Both the position numbers and the translations under genes were made by a program. A stretch of 64,000 bases of DNA from assembly GCA_016719225.1 (NCBI GenBank), contig JADKAN010000004.1, positions 496,001 through 560,000 of the forward strand. The letters are read 5' to 3'. Below the pieces are notes generated by a model. It ran no database searches. It saw only the letters and a list, made by a program, of their open reading frames with translations, and was not told where the DNA came from. Shown here piece after piece: positions 24,446 through 33,046 of this stretch (position 1 is its first letter; each line of letters opens with the position of its first letter). The DNA comes from Flavobacteriales bacterium. Its GTDB lineage: Bacteria > Bacteroidota > Bacteroidia > Flavobacteriales_F > PHOS-HE28.

Positions 24446-25806
24446 AACTTCGTAAGCTCCTCAATAAGTTACCGGTCAAGAAAGGACAGCGCGAGCTGGT
24501 TGGCGGCGGGGTGGTAGCATTCGCATACCGCATCCTCGGCCTTCTTTTCACCTACGGTCTCATGCTTGCCATCGCGCGGCGCTTCGGCCCGGAAGGCAAT
24601 GGGTATTATAACCTGTACACCGCGTGGATGGCCGTGATGGGCGTGCTCGCGACCTTGGGCCTTAGCAGTTCCAATGTGCGTTCCGTTGCGGAATACGGTG
24701 CGAAGGGCGAATGGGGGCGGCTAAGGCCTTTGCACAATGGAGTGCTGCGCGCCGTCCTCCCCTTCTCGGTGGCTCTAGGGCTGTTATTCCTGGGTTGGCG
24801 TGAATTGGCCCTACGCGGTATCATGGGGGACGGCGGTATCGCGCCCGGCGTGATGATCGCCATGGCGTTAGGTCTTCCATTCAGTGCGTTGTTGTTGGTG
24901 AACGTGGAGTTCATCAGGGGTACGAAACGCGTGGCCGTTTCGGAGTTATTGCGCTCACCCGCCGTACTGGGCTTTACGTTGCTTGTGGTGCTTTTGGTCC
25001 CAGGTGACGCCATGACGCCAGTGGTGGTCACCGCGTGTGTAACAGCCGTCTTCGCTTTGGTGGGATTCTACCTCGTGCGACGTTACGTGTCCATGATCGA
25101 GGCCAAGCATCAAGCGAAGCCGCTCACTATCAATATGCGTGAGCACATGGCCTTGGCGTTGCCGATGATCGTAACGGCGTTGAGCAGTAGTTTGAATGGC
25201 CGTTTGGACACCATCATGCTGGCTTGGTACCGATCGTCGGACATCATCGGCATCTACGGCACAGCCGTGAAGATCTCCATCGGCATCGAGTTCGTTATCG
25301 GTGCCATTAAGACCATCGCCATGCCCAAGATCGCGGAGATGTATCACGCGGGCAAGCATGAAGAGCTACGGGATACGTTGGATTATGCTGCCAAACTGGT
25401 ATTCTGGACCACAGCTCCTATTTCCGTTGTGCTCATCGTCTTTGCCGGGCCGATCATGGGCTTCGTTGGCCCTGAGTTCACGGCGGGTGCCACTGTGCTG
25501 CGCATCATGACCATCGCGCACTTCATCTCCGCCAGTTCGGGTATGGTGGGTGCTTTCCTCAACATGACGGGTGGTCAATTGGCCTTCAGTCGCATCGTGG
25601 TGGTCTCGGTGGTGCTGAATCTCGTGCTGAATTTCCTGATGATCCCTCCTTTCGGTATGCTCGGTGCAGCCCTGGCTTCTGGCATCACGCTCAGCCTTTG
25701 GAATATTGCCGCTGCCATCCTGATCTATCGCAAGCACGGCATCAACATGTATTACATCCCTTGGCTTACCAAGCACCGCACGGAGTATGTTGAGATCGAC
25801 AAGTGA
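24442..25806 (+). CDS. Wzx-type polysaccharide flippase
   Basis: 454 residues from a GTG at 24442, whose GTGA overlaps the stop of the initiating-transferase gene; the open frame extends upstream to 24367, inside that gene. About 12 to 14 hydrophobic helices run the length of the protein, beginning GGGVVAFAYRILGLLFTYGL. A MATE/polysaccharide-synthesis pattern is visible (RRFGPEGNGYYNLYTAW near the start; LALPMIVTALSSSLNGRLDT at mid-protein). It should flip the lipid-linked repeat unit to the periplasmic face. It is followed by a sulfotransferase gene with a 20-nt overlap. The substrate is unknown. Confidence 0.9.
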   Translation: MKLRKLLNKLPVKKGQRELVGGGVVAFAYRILGLLFTYGLMLAIARRFGPEGNGYYNLYTAWMAVMGVLATLGLSSSNVRSVAEYGAKGEWGRLRPLHNGVLRAVLPFSVALGLLFLGWRELALRGIMGDGGIAPGVMIAMALGLPFSALLLVNVEFIRGTKRVAVSELLRSPAVLGFTLLVVLLVPGDAMTPVVVTACVTAVFALVGFYLVRRYVSMIEAKHQAKPLTINMREHMALALPMIVTALSSSLNGRLDTIMLAWYRSSDIIGIYGTAVKISIGIEFVIGAIKTIAMPKIAEMYHAGKHEELRDTLDYAAKLVFWTTAPISVVLIVFAGPIMGFVGPEFTAGATVLRIMTIAHFISASSGMVGAFLNMTGGQLAFSRIVVVSVVLNLVLNFLMIPPFGMLGAALASGITLSLWNIAAAILIYRKHGINMYYIPWLTKHRTEYVEIDK

Positions 25807-26713
25807 GACCACGACACGCTTGCCGGACCTCATGCTGGTAGGCGCAGCGAAGAGCGGCACTACTTCGATAGCGCACCAGTTCACCCGGCATCCAAGGGTT
25901 TTTCTGCCCATGAACAAGAAGGAACCGCACTTCTTCTCGTTCAATGAAGAGCCGCCGCCTTACACCGATAAAGCGTTCGTGCGCACCTTGGTATGGAAGC
26001 TTAAAGACTACGTGGCCCTCTATGTCTCAGCGCCTCCGAATGCCCGGATAGCCGATTGTTCGACCTCCTATCTTTATCGGCATCATACAGCCGTGCCGCA
26101 TATCCTACGCACATATGGCTCCAGAGCTGTGGAACTTAATATGAGCGCCATTTTGCGCGACCCAGTTGAGCGTGCTTATTCCCATTGGCTTTACTTGGTG
26201 CGTAACGGACATGAGGACCTTTCCTTCGAAGAAGCGATCGCTCCCGCGACCGTGGAACGCAGAAAGAAGGAGCGTTGGGGCTTTGATTATTTGGGCTATG
26301 GGCTTTATGCTGAAGCAGTTGGGAATTTCACGTCCGCCTTTCCTTCTTTTAAAGTTTACTTACTGGAGGATCTGAAGGACCTGCAGGGAACGTTCGACGA
26401 CATTTGCGACCGGGCCGGCCTTGAGCACTTTGAAGTGGAAAAAGTGCAATCGAACCCCGGCGGAATTCCCAAGAGCCGCTGGCTGGTGCGCACCATCCGC
26501 CGAAACCCGATCGTCCGCTCCTTTAGCCATATGCTGCCTTCCGGCATGCGCAACTCGGTACGCGCCAAGCGGGATGGCATGTTAAAGCAGGCGCTGGACA
26601 GACCCGAAATGCCAAGGGCCGCGCGCGATATACTGAACGCTTATTACCGTGCAGACGTGGAGCGTCTTTCTGCTACAATCGGGCGTGACCTTGGCCATTG
26701 GTGTTCCAAATGA
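25787..26713 (+). CDS. PAPS-dependent sulfotransferase 1
   Basis: 308 residues from the ATG at 25787, overlapping the flippase gene by 20 nt; a later ATG at 25832 would shorten it by 15. The 5'-phosphosulfate loop is GAAKSGTTSI (residues 19-28) and the 3'-phosphate site is AILRDPVERAYSHWL (about 120-135). A DCSTSYLYRHH segment lies between them, as in carbohydrate sulfotransferases of the heparan type. No signal peptide is present, so it acts in the cytoplasm with PAPS, most likely on the lipid-linked sugar intermediate before flipping. It sits in tight translational overlap with its neighbours, and PAPS is supplied by cysDNC of the divergent operon. Confidence 0.9.
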   Translation: MLRSTSETTTRLPDLMLVGAAKSGTTSIAHQFTRHPRVFLPMNKKEPHFFSFNEEPPPYTDKAFVRTLVWKLKDYVALYVSAPPNARIADCSTSYLYRHHTAVPHILRTYGSRAVELNMSAILRDPVERAYSHWLYLVRNGHEDLSFEEAIAPATVERRKKERWGFDYLGYGLYAEAVGNFTSAFPSFKVYLLEDLKDLQGTFDDICDRAGLEHFEVEKVQSNPGGIPKSRWLVRTIRRNPIVRSFSHMLPSGMRNSVRAKRDGMLKQALDRPEMPRAARDILNAYYRADVERLSATIGRDLGHWCSK

Positions 26714-27630
26714 GCGAGCTCAATCTGCCTAAATGCCTGTTCGTAGGCACCGCTAAGGCCGGGACCACCACCATCGAACATGCATTAAAGGCCCATCCAG
26801 GAGTCGGTATTCCGCGGAAGGAAACGTTTTTCTTCGACCACGAACTCATGGGCAATGGGCGGTTGCCATATCCCAAACAGCGGGACACGGATACCATCGT
26901 GAAGTCGGAAGCGGAATACCGCGGCCTCTATTCCGGTGCGGCACTGGTAGGTAAGACCGCTGTGGAGATCGGCACCGGCTACCTCTACCATCATGCAGTG
27001 GCCATCCCGAAGATCAAGGACCTTTTGGGTGCGGATACCCGGATAGGCATCGTACTGCGCGATCCGGTGGAACGCGCATGGTCCTCTTACATGCACTTCG
27101 TGAAGGACACGCACGAAACCCTGGGCTTCCGGGAATCCATTGCCGCAGAACCTCTGCGCACTGCCGAGAATTGGGATTTCATGTGGCACCACATCGCCAT
27201 GGGGCGCTACGCTGACCAAGTGGCGGCGTATGTCAAGGCTTTCCCGAACACCCGCGTATTTATTTTCGAAGATCTACGTGCTGACGCCGATGGCTTTATG
27301 CGCGGGGTGTTCGATCTGGTGGGCGTGCCCCCTGTGGACCTGCCACCCGTAAAAGCGCAGAATCCTTCAGGCCAACCGAAATATCGGGGCCTTCAGCGAC
27401 TGATAACTACGGATAATCCTATCAAAGGCCTGTTACGCCCATTAGTGCGCATGTTGGTTCCTGAGGAGCGCAGGCGCAAGGCAAGGAAGTTCGTGAAAGA
27501 GAAGAATCTCACCACGTCCGGGGGGCTTCAACCCGAGGACCGCACTTGGCTTAGGGATATTTACCATGAGGATGTAAAGCGGCTTTCCGTAACCTTGGGC
27601 CAAGATCTGTTCGTGAAATGGCGCTGGTAA
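26710..27630 (+). CDS. PAPS-dependent sulfotransferase 2
   Basis: 306 residues from the ATG at 26710 (ATGA overlap with the preceding stop); an in-frame ATG at 26698 is less likely. The 5'-phosphosulfate loop is VGTAKAGTTTIEHAL (from residue 12) and the 3'-phosphate site VLRDPVERAWSSYM (about 114-128). VEIGTGYLYH replaces the DCSTSYLY of sulfotransferase 1. The catalytic-base and lysine regions differ enough that this is a divergent paralogue and not a recent copy, which suggests a different sugar position. Cytoplasmic, no signal peptide. It is followed by the polymerase gene with a 13-nt overlap. Confidence 0.9.
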   Translation: MSELNLPKCLFVGTAKAGTTTIEHALKAHPGVGIPRKETFFFDHELMGNGRLPYPKQRDTDTIVKSEAEYRGLYSGAALVGKTAVEIGTGYLYHHAVAIPKIKDLLGADTRIGIVLRDPVERAWSSYMHFVKDTHETLGFRESIAAEPLRTAENWDFMWHHIAMGRYADQVAAYVKAFPNTRVFIFEDLRADADGFMRGVFDLVGVPPVDLPPVKAQNPSGQPKYRGLQRLITTDNPIKGLLRPLVRMLVPEERRRKARKFVKEKNLTTSGGLQPEDRTWLRDIYHEDVKRLSVTLGQDLFVKWRW

Positions 27631-28961
27631 GCCCCTCTTCTTCCACGGCTTCTGAAAAGCAGTTGCCTTGGCCCTTCCGCTACAAGGGATTGTCCTTGGG
27701 CATTCTCACGTTCATGGTGACCATTGTTTGGCGTGTGCTCACGGTGAGCCACTTCACCTTGGTGATCGGTACCATAGAAGTGGCCCTGTTCGCATTGCTC
27801 ATGGTTTGGGTTGTATGGCGGCTGGTCCAACGGTGGATGGCGGATGATTGGGGCATCAATGGTTTTGAGATCTACGTCCTTCTCCTGATCATTCTGCCGT
27901 TGGGTTCAGCCTTCGGCGCCCGGAAAGAGTTTGGCCAGCCGTTGATCTGGGGCATCATCGCTTTCAAGGATTATTACCTATTGCTCGGCGTACTTGCGGT
28001 ATATCATTGGTTGCGCATGGGATGGGTCACCCTGAAGCAGTTGGAAAAGGCCATGCTTATCATGTCTTGGATCTGCTTGATCTATTTCTACTTCGCAACA
28101 CTCTTCATAAACCCCGCACCGTATCAGGACACGCCACTCGCCGGGGCTAACGAAGTAAAAGGCGGTGGGGTGTATTACCGCTTCAACATGGCCGCCATGT
28201 ATTTCGGTGCCATCTATTACTCTGCACGTGCATTCAAACGCGAAACGTGGTTCGATCTCTTCTACGCAATGCTCTTCGCAGCGTACGTCGTGATCTTCCG
28301 GCTGGATCGCACCTCCATGGCAGTTACCGCTTTAGGCATGGCGGGAGTGGTTCTTTTCCATGTTCCCCTGAAGCGTATCGTGCGGGCGATGATGGTGGTA
28401 CTGATCCCATTGATCTTCGGCGTGGTATTGATCTTCCTGCTTGCTCCCAGCAAGGTGAAGCAGTACGAGGACATGTTCACAGACGCCATCCATACGGTGA
28501 TGGGCACTTCAGGCGGAGAAGCCGAAGTGGGTGTTCGCACTTTGGAGATCGCTATCGCGGACCGCCAGGTGGCCAAGCACCCTTGGTTGGGCAACGGGCG
28601 GATCAGCCACACTTGGAATGAGACCGGATATGAACAGTGGCTCGGCTTCTTTTTCCCGGCGGACGTGGGAATGTTGGGTCTAACATTCATTTATGGATAT
28701 CCAGGAATGGTGTTCCTCTACCTCCTCTTCGCCGTAGCCGCCATTTACATGCTCCGCGTAAAGGGGCGTAACGATGACCTGTTCTTCATCACTTGCCAGT
28801 TCCTCCTATTGGCGTTGTTCCTGGATTCGCTCACCAACGGCCAATTGACGCAGAACCCTGGCCAAGCCTTGCTGCTCATGGGTGTGATGCACTATTACTC
28901 GCGGATCAGCCCTGCAGTAGTGCAACAAGGGGCGCTGCTTTCCGCACCGGCCTTGGCCTGA
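27618..28961 (+). CDS. Wzy-like O-antigen/exopolysaccharide polymerase
   Basis: 447 residues with about ten to twelve membrane helices. A larger periplasmic loop follows about residue 280 (SGGEAEVGVRTLEIAIADRQ, then HPWLGNGRISH). The WLGNGRISH segment resembles the GxG-containing loop of the O-antigen ligase/polymerase (Wzy_C) superfamily. It should polymerise flipped repeat units in the periplasm. Its stop codon directly abuts the stop codon of the oppositely oriented sulfotransferase gene, so no terminator lies between them. The start overlaps the preceding gene by 13 nt. Polymerase rather than ligase is inferred from the locus. Confidence 0.82.
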   Translation: MALVSPSSSTASEKQLPWPFRYKGLSLGILTFMVTIVWRVLTVSHFTLVIGTIEVALFALLMVWVVWRLVQRWMADDWGINGFEIYVLLLIILPLGSAFGARKEFGQPLIWGIIAFKDYYLLLGVLAVYHWLRMGWVTLKQLEKAMLIMSWICLIYFYFATLFINPAPYQDTPLAGANEVKGGGVYYRFNMAAMYFGAIYYSARAFKRETWFDLFYAMLFAAYVVIFRLDRTSMAVTALGMAGVVLFHVPLKRIVRAMMVVLIPLIFGVVLIFLLAPSKVKQYEDMFTDAIHTVMGTSGGEAEVGVRTLEIAIADRQVAKHPWLGNGRISHTWNETGYEQWLGFFFPADVGMLGLTFIYGYPGMVFLYLLFAVAAIYMLRVKGRNDDLFFITCQFLLLALFLDSLTNGQLTQNPGQALLLMGVMHYYSRISPAVVQQGALLSAPALA

Positions 28962-29699
28962 TCAACGCAGGTAGAGCCAGAAGATCTTGCGAAGTACGTT
29001 CAAGCCACGGTAGACGGGCATGGCCGACGCAGGCATCTTTATGTGGTCCCAGGTAGGAGGGAACGTGTAGCCGAACTCCTCCATGTACGGGCCGAACACG
29101 AATTTAGCTCGCCGCTTCGATGCATCAGTGTCGAAGTATTCCGTGAAATGCTTGCCCTCCTTGGCCGTCTTGTTGCCTACAGGCAGCGGACGGGTCTGTT
29201 CCACGCCAAGCTTTCTCAGGGCATCGGCAAAATCCTCTTGGAGGTTTTCGTAGCGCACAACCTTATCGAACTTTTTGTGGTCCAAAATGCTCCAACTGGC
29301 GTAAGGGATCTTGTGGTTGCGCATGAACCAAGTAGAGAACGATTGGTTCTTTCCAATGATCTCCGAATGGCTCCGTTTGTTCCACCAAAGCATGATGTGC
29401 TTGCGCAGGAAACCGTGTTGGATCTTGTTCGCCTCCGCGTTGCTGTAGCGGTCCTCATGGTCGCTGCGCACCTTGAAATAAGTGCTCACGGTGATGTCCA
29501 TCGGGTTGCGCAGGCCGGAGATCACGCGGTACTTTTTCTGCTCGGCGTCAGCCGCTTTCATATAGTCCGTGCGATACAGCGCATGCTTGAAGCAGAACTC
29601 TCGGGCTTCGTACTGGTCCGTCAGCTCGCGTGAAATGGCGGTACTGGCTGTTTGTGGGAGGTTCACAAAGACGAACCGGTGCTTGTCGCTTATGACCAT
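28962..29699 (-). CDS. Sulfotransferase 3 (Sulfotransfer_2-like), opposite strand
   Basis: 245 residues. A phosphosulfate-type loop VNLPQTASTAISREL (12-26) opens the protein, and SGLRNPMDITVSTYF (61-75) fits the 3'-phosphate-binding Arg-Asn-Pro-x-Asp pattern. The Q-T-A-S-T form replaces the K-x-G-T-T of the other four, so it belongs to a different sulfotransferase branch, nearer to heparan 2-O/uronyl-type families as I remember them. No signal peptide. It is the only gene of the rightward half encoded leftward, ending stop-to-stop against the polymerase gene, which suggests separate regulation or later insertion. A function other than glycan sulfation is possible. Confidence 0.75.
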   Translation of the reverse strand: MVISDKHRFVFVNLPQTASTAISRELTDQYEAREFCFKHALYRTDYMKAADAEQKKYRVISGLRNPMDITVSTYFKVRSDHEDRYSNAEANKIQHGFLRKHIMLWWNKRSHSEIIGKNQSFSTWFMRNHKIPYASWSILDHKKFDKVVRYENLQEDFADALRKLGVEQTRPLPVGNKTAKEGKHFTEYFDTDASKRRAKFVFGPYMEEFGYTFPPTWDHIKMPASAMPVYRGLNVLRKIFWLYLR

Positions 29700-30184
29700 G
29701 TGTGCGTTTTGGAGGCGAATAGTTGCTGTTGCGGAAATGCTTTTCGGCCCCGAAGTAAGGCCTTATAGGAATGAATACCGGCTTTTGACCATGCTTCATC
29801 CCGATATTTGTATCGGCGTCCTTCAACGCGACACCTGACCAGATGGTTCTCCAACGCACCTTGCCTTTCCATTTCCGTTGGCTTTTTGCCGGACCTGGAA
29901 GTAAGGATCGTGCTTCAGGGCTCGGCCCGAGCGACTGGAGTTCCGGACCACTGACAGAAGTGGAACCCGGACGTCCCAGCGGAGTCACCTCAAGATCCAA
30001 ATTCGTGCGACTGAAGGACAGGTCAGTGGTTGAAGCTGAAGTTACCTTACGAAACAATGGGACGTTGATCCCCGTAGAAAAAACCTTGTATGCCATTCAC
30101 CAGTTCACGTTGCCGCTATCCGCTCATGCTATGTCCCATAAGGGCACCTAAGCGTTGCCGGCGATCCGCCATTATCATCAGTGC
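29700..30184. other. Long intergenic region inside the polysaccharide locus
   Basis: 485 bp between two divergent sulfotransferase genes, in a locus where other genes overlap. It holds a small perfect hairpin (29801-29816, arms ccgata and tatcgg). That hairpin contains CGATATTTGT, also present before the initiating-transferase gene. Both strands are open for long stretches: a rightward frame of 102 codons (29843-30151) and a leftward frame that enters the sulfotransferase gene antisense. Neither product resembles a family I know. It may be a long leader, a regulatory RNA or a decayed gene. Confidence 0.4.
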
Positions 30185-31192
30185 ATGACCAACGCCCGGC
30201 ACATGCCGCACAATCGGACCGACAAAGCTGAGTTCTGCCCTGATTTCCTCGTCGTTGGCGTGGTAAAAGGAGGCACTACCGCACTCTACAACCTGCTGGA
30301 CCGCCATCCCGGCATTCATTTGCCACCGATAAAGGAGACCAATCATTTTTCGCGGGGTGACATGCGACCTGCGGATTTTGCCCGCGAGTATGCGCTGGAT
30401 GTACGCATGGACCCTGCGAAGTACATCCGGGACGGGATGAACGAAGTGGTACACATAGCGCATGTGGACGACTCCTCGGACTATGCGGCGCTTTTCAGCA
30501 AGGCCACTCCCGGACAAGTGCTGGGCGAGGTCTGTCCTTCATACGCCATATGCCCTTCCGCCGCTGCGGCCATCCATACTGCTAGGCCATCCGCACAAAT
30601 TTTCTTCATGCTTCGCGATCCGGTGCAACGTGCCTGGTCGCAGTACATCATGAACCTGCGTGAGGGGAAAACCCTTGAAAAGGATTTCCTGAAAGAAGTG
30701 GAACGCGATGCCAAGCAGGCCAAGACCGGCTGGGGCGTGAACCACCAGTACTTGGCACTGGGCATGTATGCGGAACAGGTGGAACGTTACTTGCAACTGT
30801 TCCCCAAGGAACAGGTACATGTGCTTTTGCATGAGCGGTTCAAGAAGGATCCTGCGGCCACAATGGCCCAGGTTTTCGCTGCTATCGGCGTTGAACCCTT
30901 GGTGGACATGGACACCTCCGGAAAGTTCAACGAAGCCGCTGTACCGCGCAATGCCGTGCTGAACCGACTGCTGGTGCGCAGCGGAGCTATCAGCGCAATT
31001 AAGGCCCTAGTACCCCGCGATCTTCGTGGCGGTTTCAAGGAGATGCTCTATTCCAAAAAGGACATGCCCACGCTGCCCAAGGATCAGGCATCAGCGCTAT
31101 GGGAAACATATGCGCCGGATGTTGACCGGCTTTCACAATTGATCGGTATGGACCTGCGCCAATGGTGGGGGGTGAAGAAAGCAAAGGCATGA
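30185..31192 (+). CDS. PAPS-dependent sulfotransferase 4
   Basis: 335 residues from the ATG at 30185; a TTG 10 codons earlier (30155) or an ATG at 30203 are alternatives. The 5'-phosphosulfate loop is VGVVKGGTTALYNLL (from residue 24), and KETNHFS follows. EVCPSYAICP lies before the 3'-phosphate site FMLRDPVQRAWSQYI (about 140). This is the heparan/carbohydrate sulfotransferase pattern. The protein is larger than sulfotransferases 1 and 2 and has an extra 40 or so residues after the KETNHF segment (ALDVRMDPAKYIRDG and following). Cytoplasmic. An ATGA overlap links it to the next sulfotransferase gene. Confidence 0.9.
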   Translation: MTNARHMPHNRTDKAEFCPDFLVVGVVKGGTTALYNLLDRHPGIHLPPIKETNHFSRGDMRPADFAREYALDVRMDPAKYIRDGMNEVVHIAHVDDSSDYAALFSKATPGQVLGEVCPSYAICPSAAAAIHTARPSAQIFFMLRDPVQRAWSQYIMNLREGKTLEKDFLKEVERDAKQAKTGWGVNHQYLALGMYAEQVERYLQLFPKEQVHVLLHERFKKDPAATMAQVFAAIGVEPLVDMDTSGKFNEAAVPRNAVLNRLLVRSGAISAIKALVPRDLRGGFKEMLYSKKDMPTLPKDQASALWETYAPDVDRLSQLIGMDLRQWWGVKKAKA

Positions 31193-32208
31193 ATACAGGT
31201 ATCGGACACGTTTTCGTGGTTGGGAATTCGCGCAGCGGCACTACCATGATGTTGCGGGTGATGAACAACCATTCGCAGGTTCATGGGATCAATGAGCCGC
31301 ATTTCTATGGTACCTACTGGGCTCCTGCGGATGATGGGAAACCACTGCCGGAGGCTGATGCAAAGGAGTTATTCATCAAGCTCATCACGCGCCAACGCGA
31401 TGGTTTCTTCGCCGAGGTGACTCCCGGCAAGTTCGATGCTGAGGTGCAACGCATGTATGATGAACTGCCGGCCGGTGCCGATCGCAAGGACGTCTATGCT
31501 GGTTTCATGGCCTATGAAACGAAGCTGAACGGGAAGAACATAGCCTGCGAGAAAACGCCCCAGAACATTTTCTACATTGACGAGATCCAAAGGCATTTCC
31601 CGGGCGCCAAGACCATCGTTATGTTCCGCGATCCCCGCGCCGTGCTGCTGTCGCAAAAGCGGAAATGGATGCGCAAGGACCTTGGCATGACCGGTATGCC
31701 CGACTCGGAAGTGCGCCGCCTGAGGATGAATTATCATCCGTTCACCATTTCGCGCCTGTGGAATTCCAGTTTCGATGCGGCCAAGCGTCACAAAGGGAAC
31801 CCTGACGTGGTAGAAGTCCGTTTCGAGGACCTCACCGGCGACCCTGAAGGCACCATGCGCCGCATATGCACCGCCGTAGGTATTCCATTCGAGCCTGCTA
31901 TGCTGCAAGTGCCACACGCGGGCAGCTCGAGCGCGATGGACGACCCCACTAAAAAGGGGATCCGTACCGATAGAGGCAATAGTTGGAAGAAAGGATTGGA
32001 CGATACCGAAATTGCCATTTGCCAAAGCACGTGTGGCACGCGCATGGCACAACTGGGTTATGGCTACGCGGACGTTTCCCCGAGCGCATTGAGCCTTGCC
32101 GCTGCTTGGGCCAGCTTTCCCTTCAAACTCGTTGGCGCGTTCGCGCTTAATCTGGGGCGCATGCGCAACATGGTGAACACACTTCAACGCAGACTGAAAC
32201 AGGCTTGA
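31189..32208 (+). CDS. PAPS-dependent sulfotransferase 5 (Sulfotransfer_3-like)
   Basis: 339 residues from the ATG at 31189, which overlaps the previous stop as ATGA. The phosphosulfate loop is VGNSRSGTTMMLRVM (11-25), with Arg in place of the usual Lys. The 3'-phosphate site is MFRDPRAVLLSQKRKWM (about 144-160), and VRFEDLTGDPEGTMRRIC is the typical C-terminal 'ED-x-x-x-DP' segment. This RSGTT form is found in a broad family that also includes sulfotransferases acting on lipids or proteins, so the acceptor is less certain. Its place in the operon, one base overlapping the WecG-like gene, favours the polysaccharide. Confidence 0.87.
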   Translation: MNTGIGHVFVVGNSRSGTTMMLRVMNNHSQVHGINEPHFYGTYWAPADDGKPLPEADAKELFIKLITRQRDGFFAEVTPGKFDAEVQRMYDELPAGADRKDVYAGFMAYETKLNGKNIACEKTPQNIFYIDEIQRHFPGAKTIVMFRDPRAVLLSQKRKWMRKDLGMTGMPDSEVRRLRMNYHPFTISRLWNSSFDAAKRHKGNPDVVEVRFEDLTGDPEGTMRRICTAVGIPFEPAMLQVPHAGSSSAMDDPTKKGIRTDRGNSWKKGLDDTEIAICQSTCGTRMAQLGYGYADVSPSALSLAAAWASFPFKLVGAFALNLGRMRNMVNTLQRRLKQA

Positions 32209-32984
32209 TGAAGCGCGTGAAGCTTTTCGGCCTACCGTTCATAGCCGCCGAGAATCACGATGGCGTGGTGTCGGAAGTGCTGGCTTGGCCGTTGGAAAAG
32301 GAGGAACCGCAGGAGCTGCCGTTGTTGAGCACGCCCAATGTGGACCAAGTGGTGAAGCTCCATCGCCACGAACATGCGGGTTTGCTTGCTCAGATCGCGA
32401 ACGCGCGTTTTGTCCTTCCCGACGGGCAACCCATCGTATGGGTGAGCAAACGGAAAAAAGGCAGCGAACTCCCGGCCCGGCTGGCAGGCAGTGATCTGTT
32501 CCCTGCGGTTTGGAATAAGCTCGCCACGAGGAAAGCGCCGATATTCATGGTGCTGGCCAACGATGCGATCGGGGAAGCGTTGCGGAAAGAGAATCCGGAG
32601 ATGCACTGGTTGACACCGCCCTTCTATTCCATATCCGACCCCGGAGCGGAAGAACAGGTCGTGACCTCTGTATTCAATGAGCTCATGGCGCGGCCGGTAC
32701 CCTTGGTTTTCTTGGGCCTGGGCTTTCCGAAGCAGGAACGTTTGGCACTTGCCTTGATCGAAAGACTGAAGACCGCTGCGGTGCCGATGCCATTGTTCCT
32801 TTTGCTGGGCGCGTCGTTCGAGTTCCATGCAGGATTGAAGAAGCGTGCCCCCAAGATCTTCCAAAAGCTCGGCCTCGAATTCTTCCATCGCTTCCTTTCC
32901 GAGCCTAAGCGCATGTTCCGCCGCTACTTCGTGGATGACATGGTCTTCTTCAAGCTGGCCCTAAAGGAACTGCGCGCTTCTTGA
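32208..32984 (+). CDS. WecG/TagA/CpsF-family (GT26) glycosyltransferase
   Basis: 258 residues from the ATG at 32208, overlapping the previous stop by one base; a TTG one codon earlier is also open. Family marks are STPNVDQVVKLHRHEH, RFVLPDGQPIVWVSKR, the LVFLGLGFPKQERLAL block and a basic C-terminus (RFLSEPKRMFRRYFVDD) thought to bind the membrane surface. Members such as TagA and WecG add N-acetyl-mannosamine-type sugars to a lipid-linked acceptor. It probably adds the second or last sugar of the repeat unit. It is the last gene of the rightward operon. No terminator is evident before the deoC promoter. Confidence 0.92.
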   Translation: MKRVKLFGLPFIAAENHDGVVSEVLAWPLEKEEPQELPLLSTPNVDQVVKLHRHEHAGLLAQIANARFVLPDGQPIVWVSKRKKGSELPARLAGSDLFPAVWNKLATRKAPIFMVLANDAIGEALRKENPEMHWLTPPFYSISDPGAEEQVVTSVFNELMARPVPLVFLGLGFPKQERLALALIERLKTAAVPMPLFLLLGASFEFHAGLKKRAPKIFQKLGLEFFHRFLSEPKRMFRRYFVDDMVFFKLALKELRAS

Positions 32985-33009
32985 TCCCGGACACGTCCTT
33001 CTATCTTTG
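32981..33009 (+). promoter_or_regulatory. Promoter of deoC (-33 TTG, -7 TATCTTTG)
   Basis: TTG at 32981-32983 and TATCTTTG at 33002-33009 are separated by 18 bp. This fits the Bacteroidota sigma-ABfr pattern (TTG, 17-21 bp, TAnnTTTG) well. The box is about 38 bp before the deoC start codon and overlaps the last codon of the upstream gene. Confidence 0.7.
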
Positions 33010-33046
33010 TCCATAGCCATGCGCCCAATGCGCTGGCGGAATTTCC

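Noticed and set aside
29548..30096. 182-codon minus-strand frame over the gap and the start of sulfotransferase 3
   Set aside because: It overlaps the sulfotransferase gene in another frame on the same strand and has no recognisable motifs; kept only as a note on the gap.
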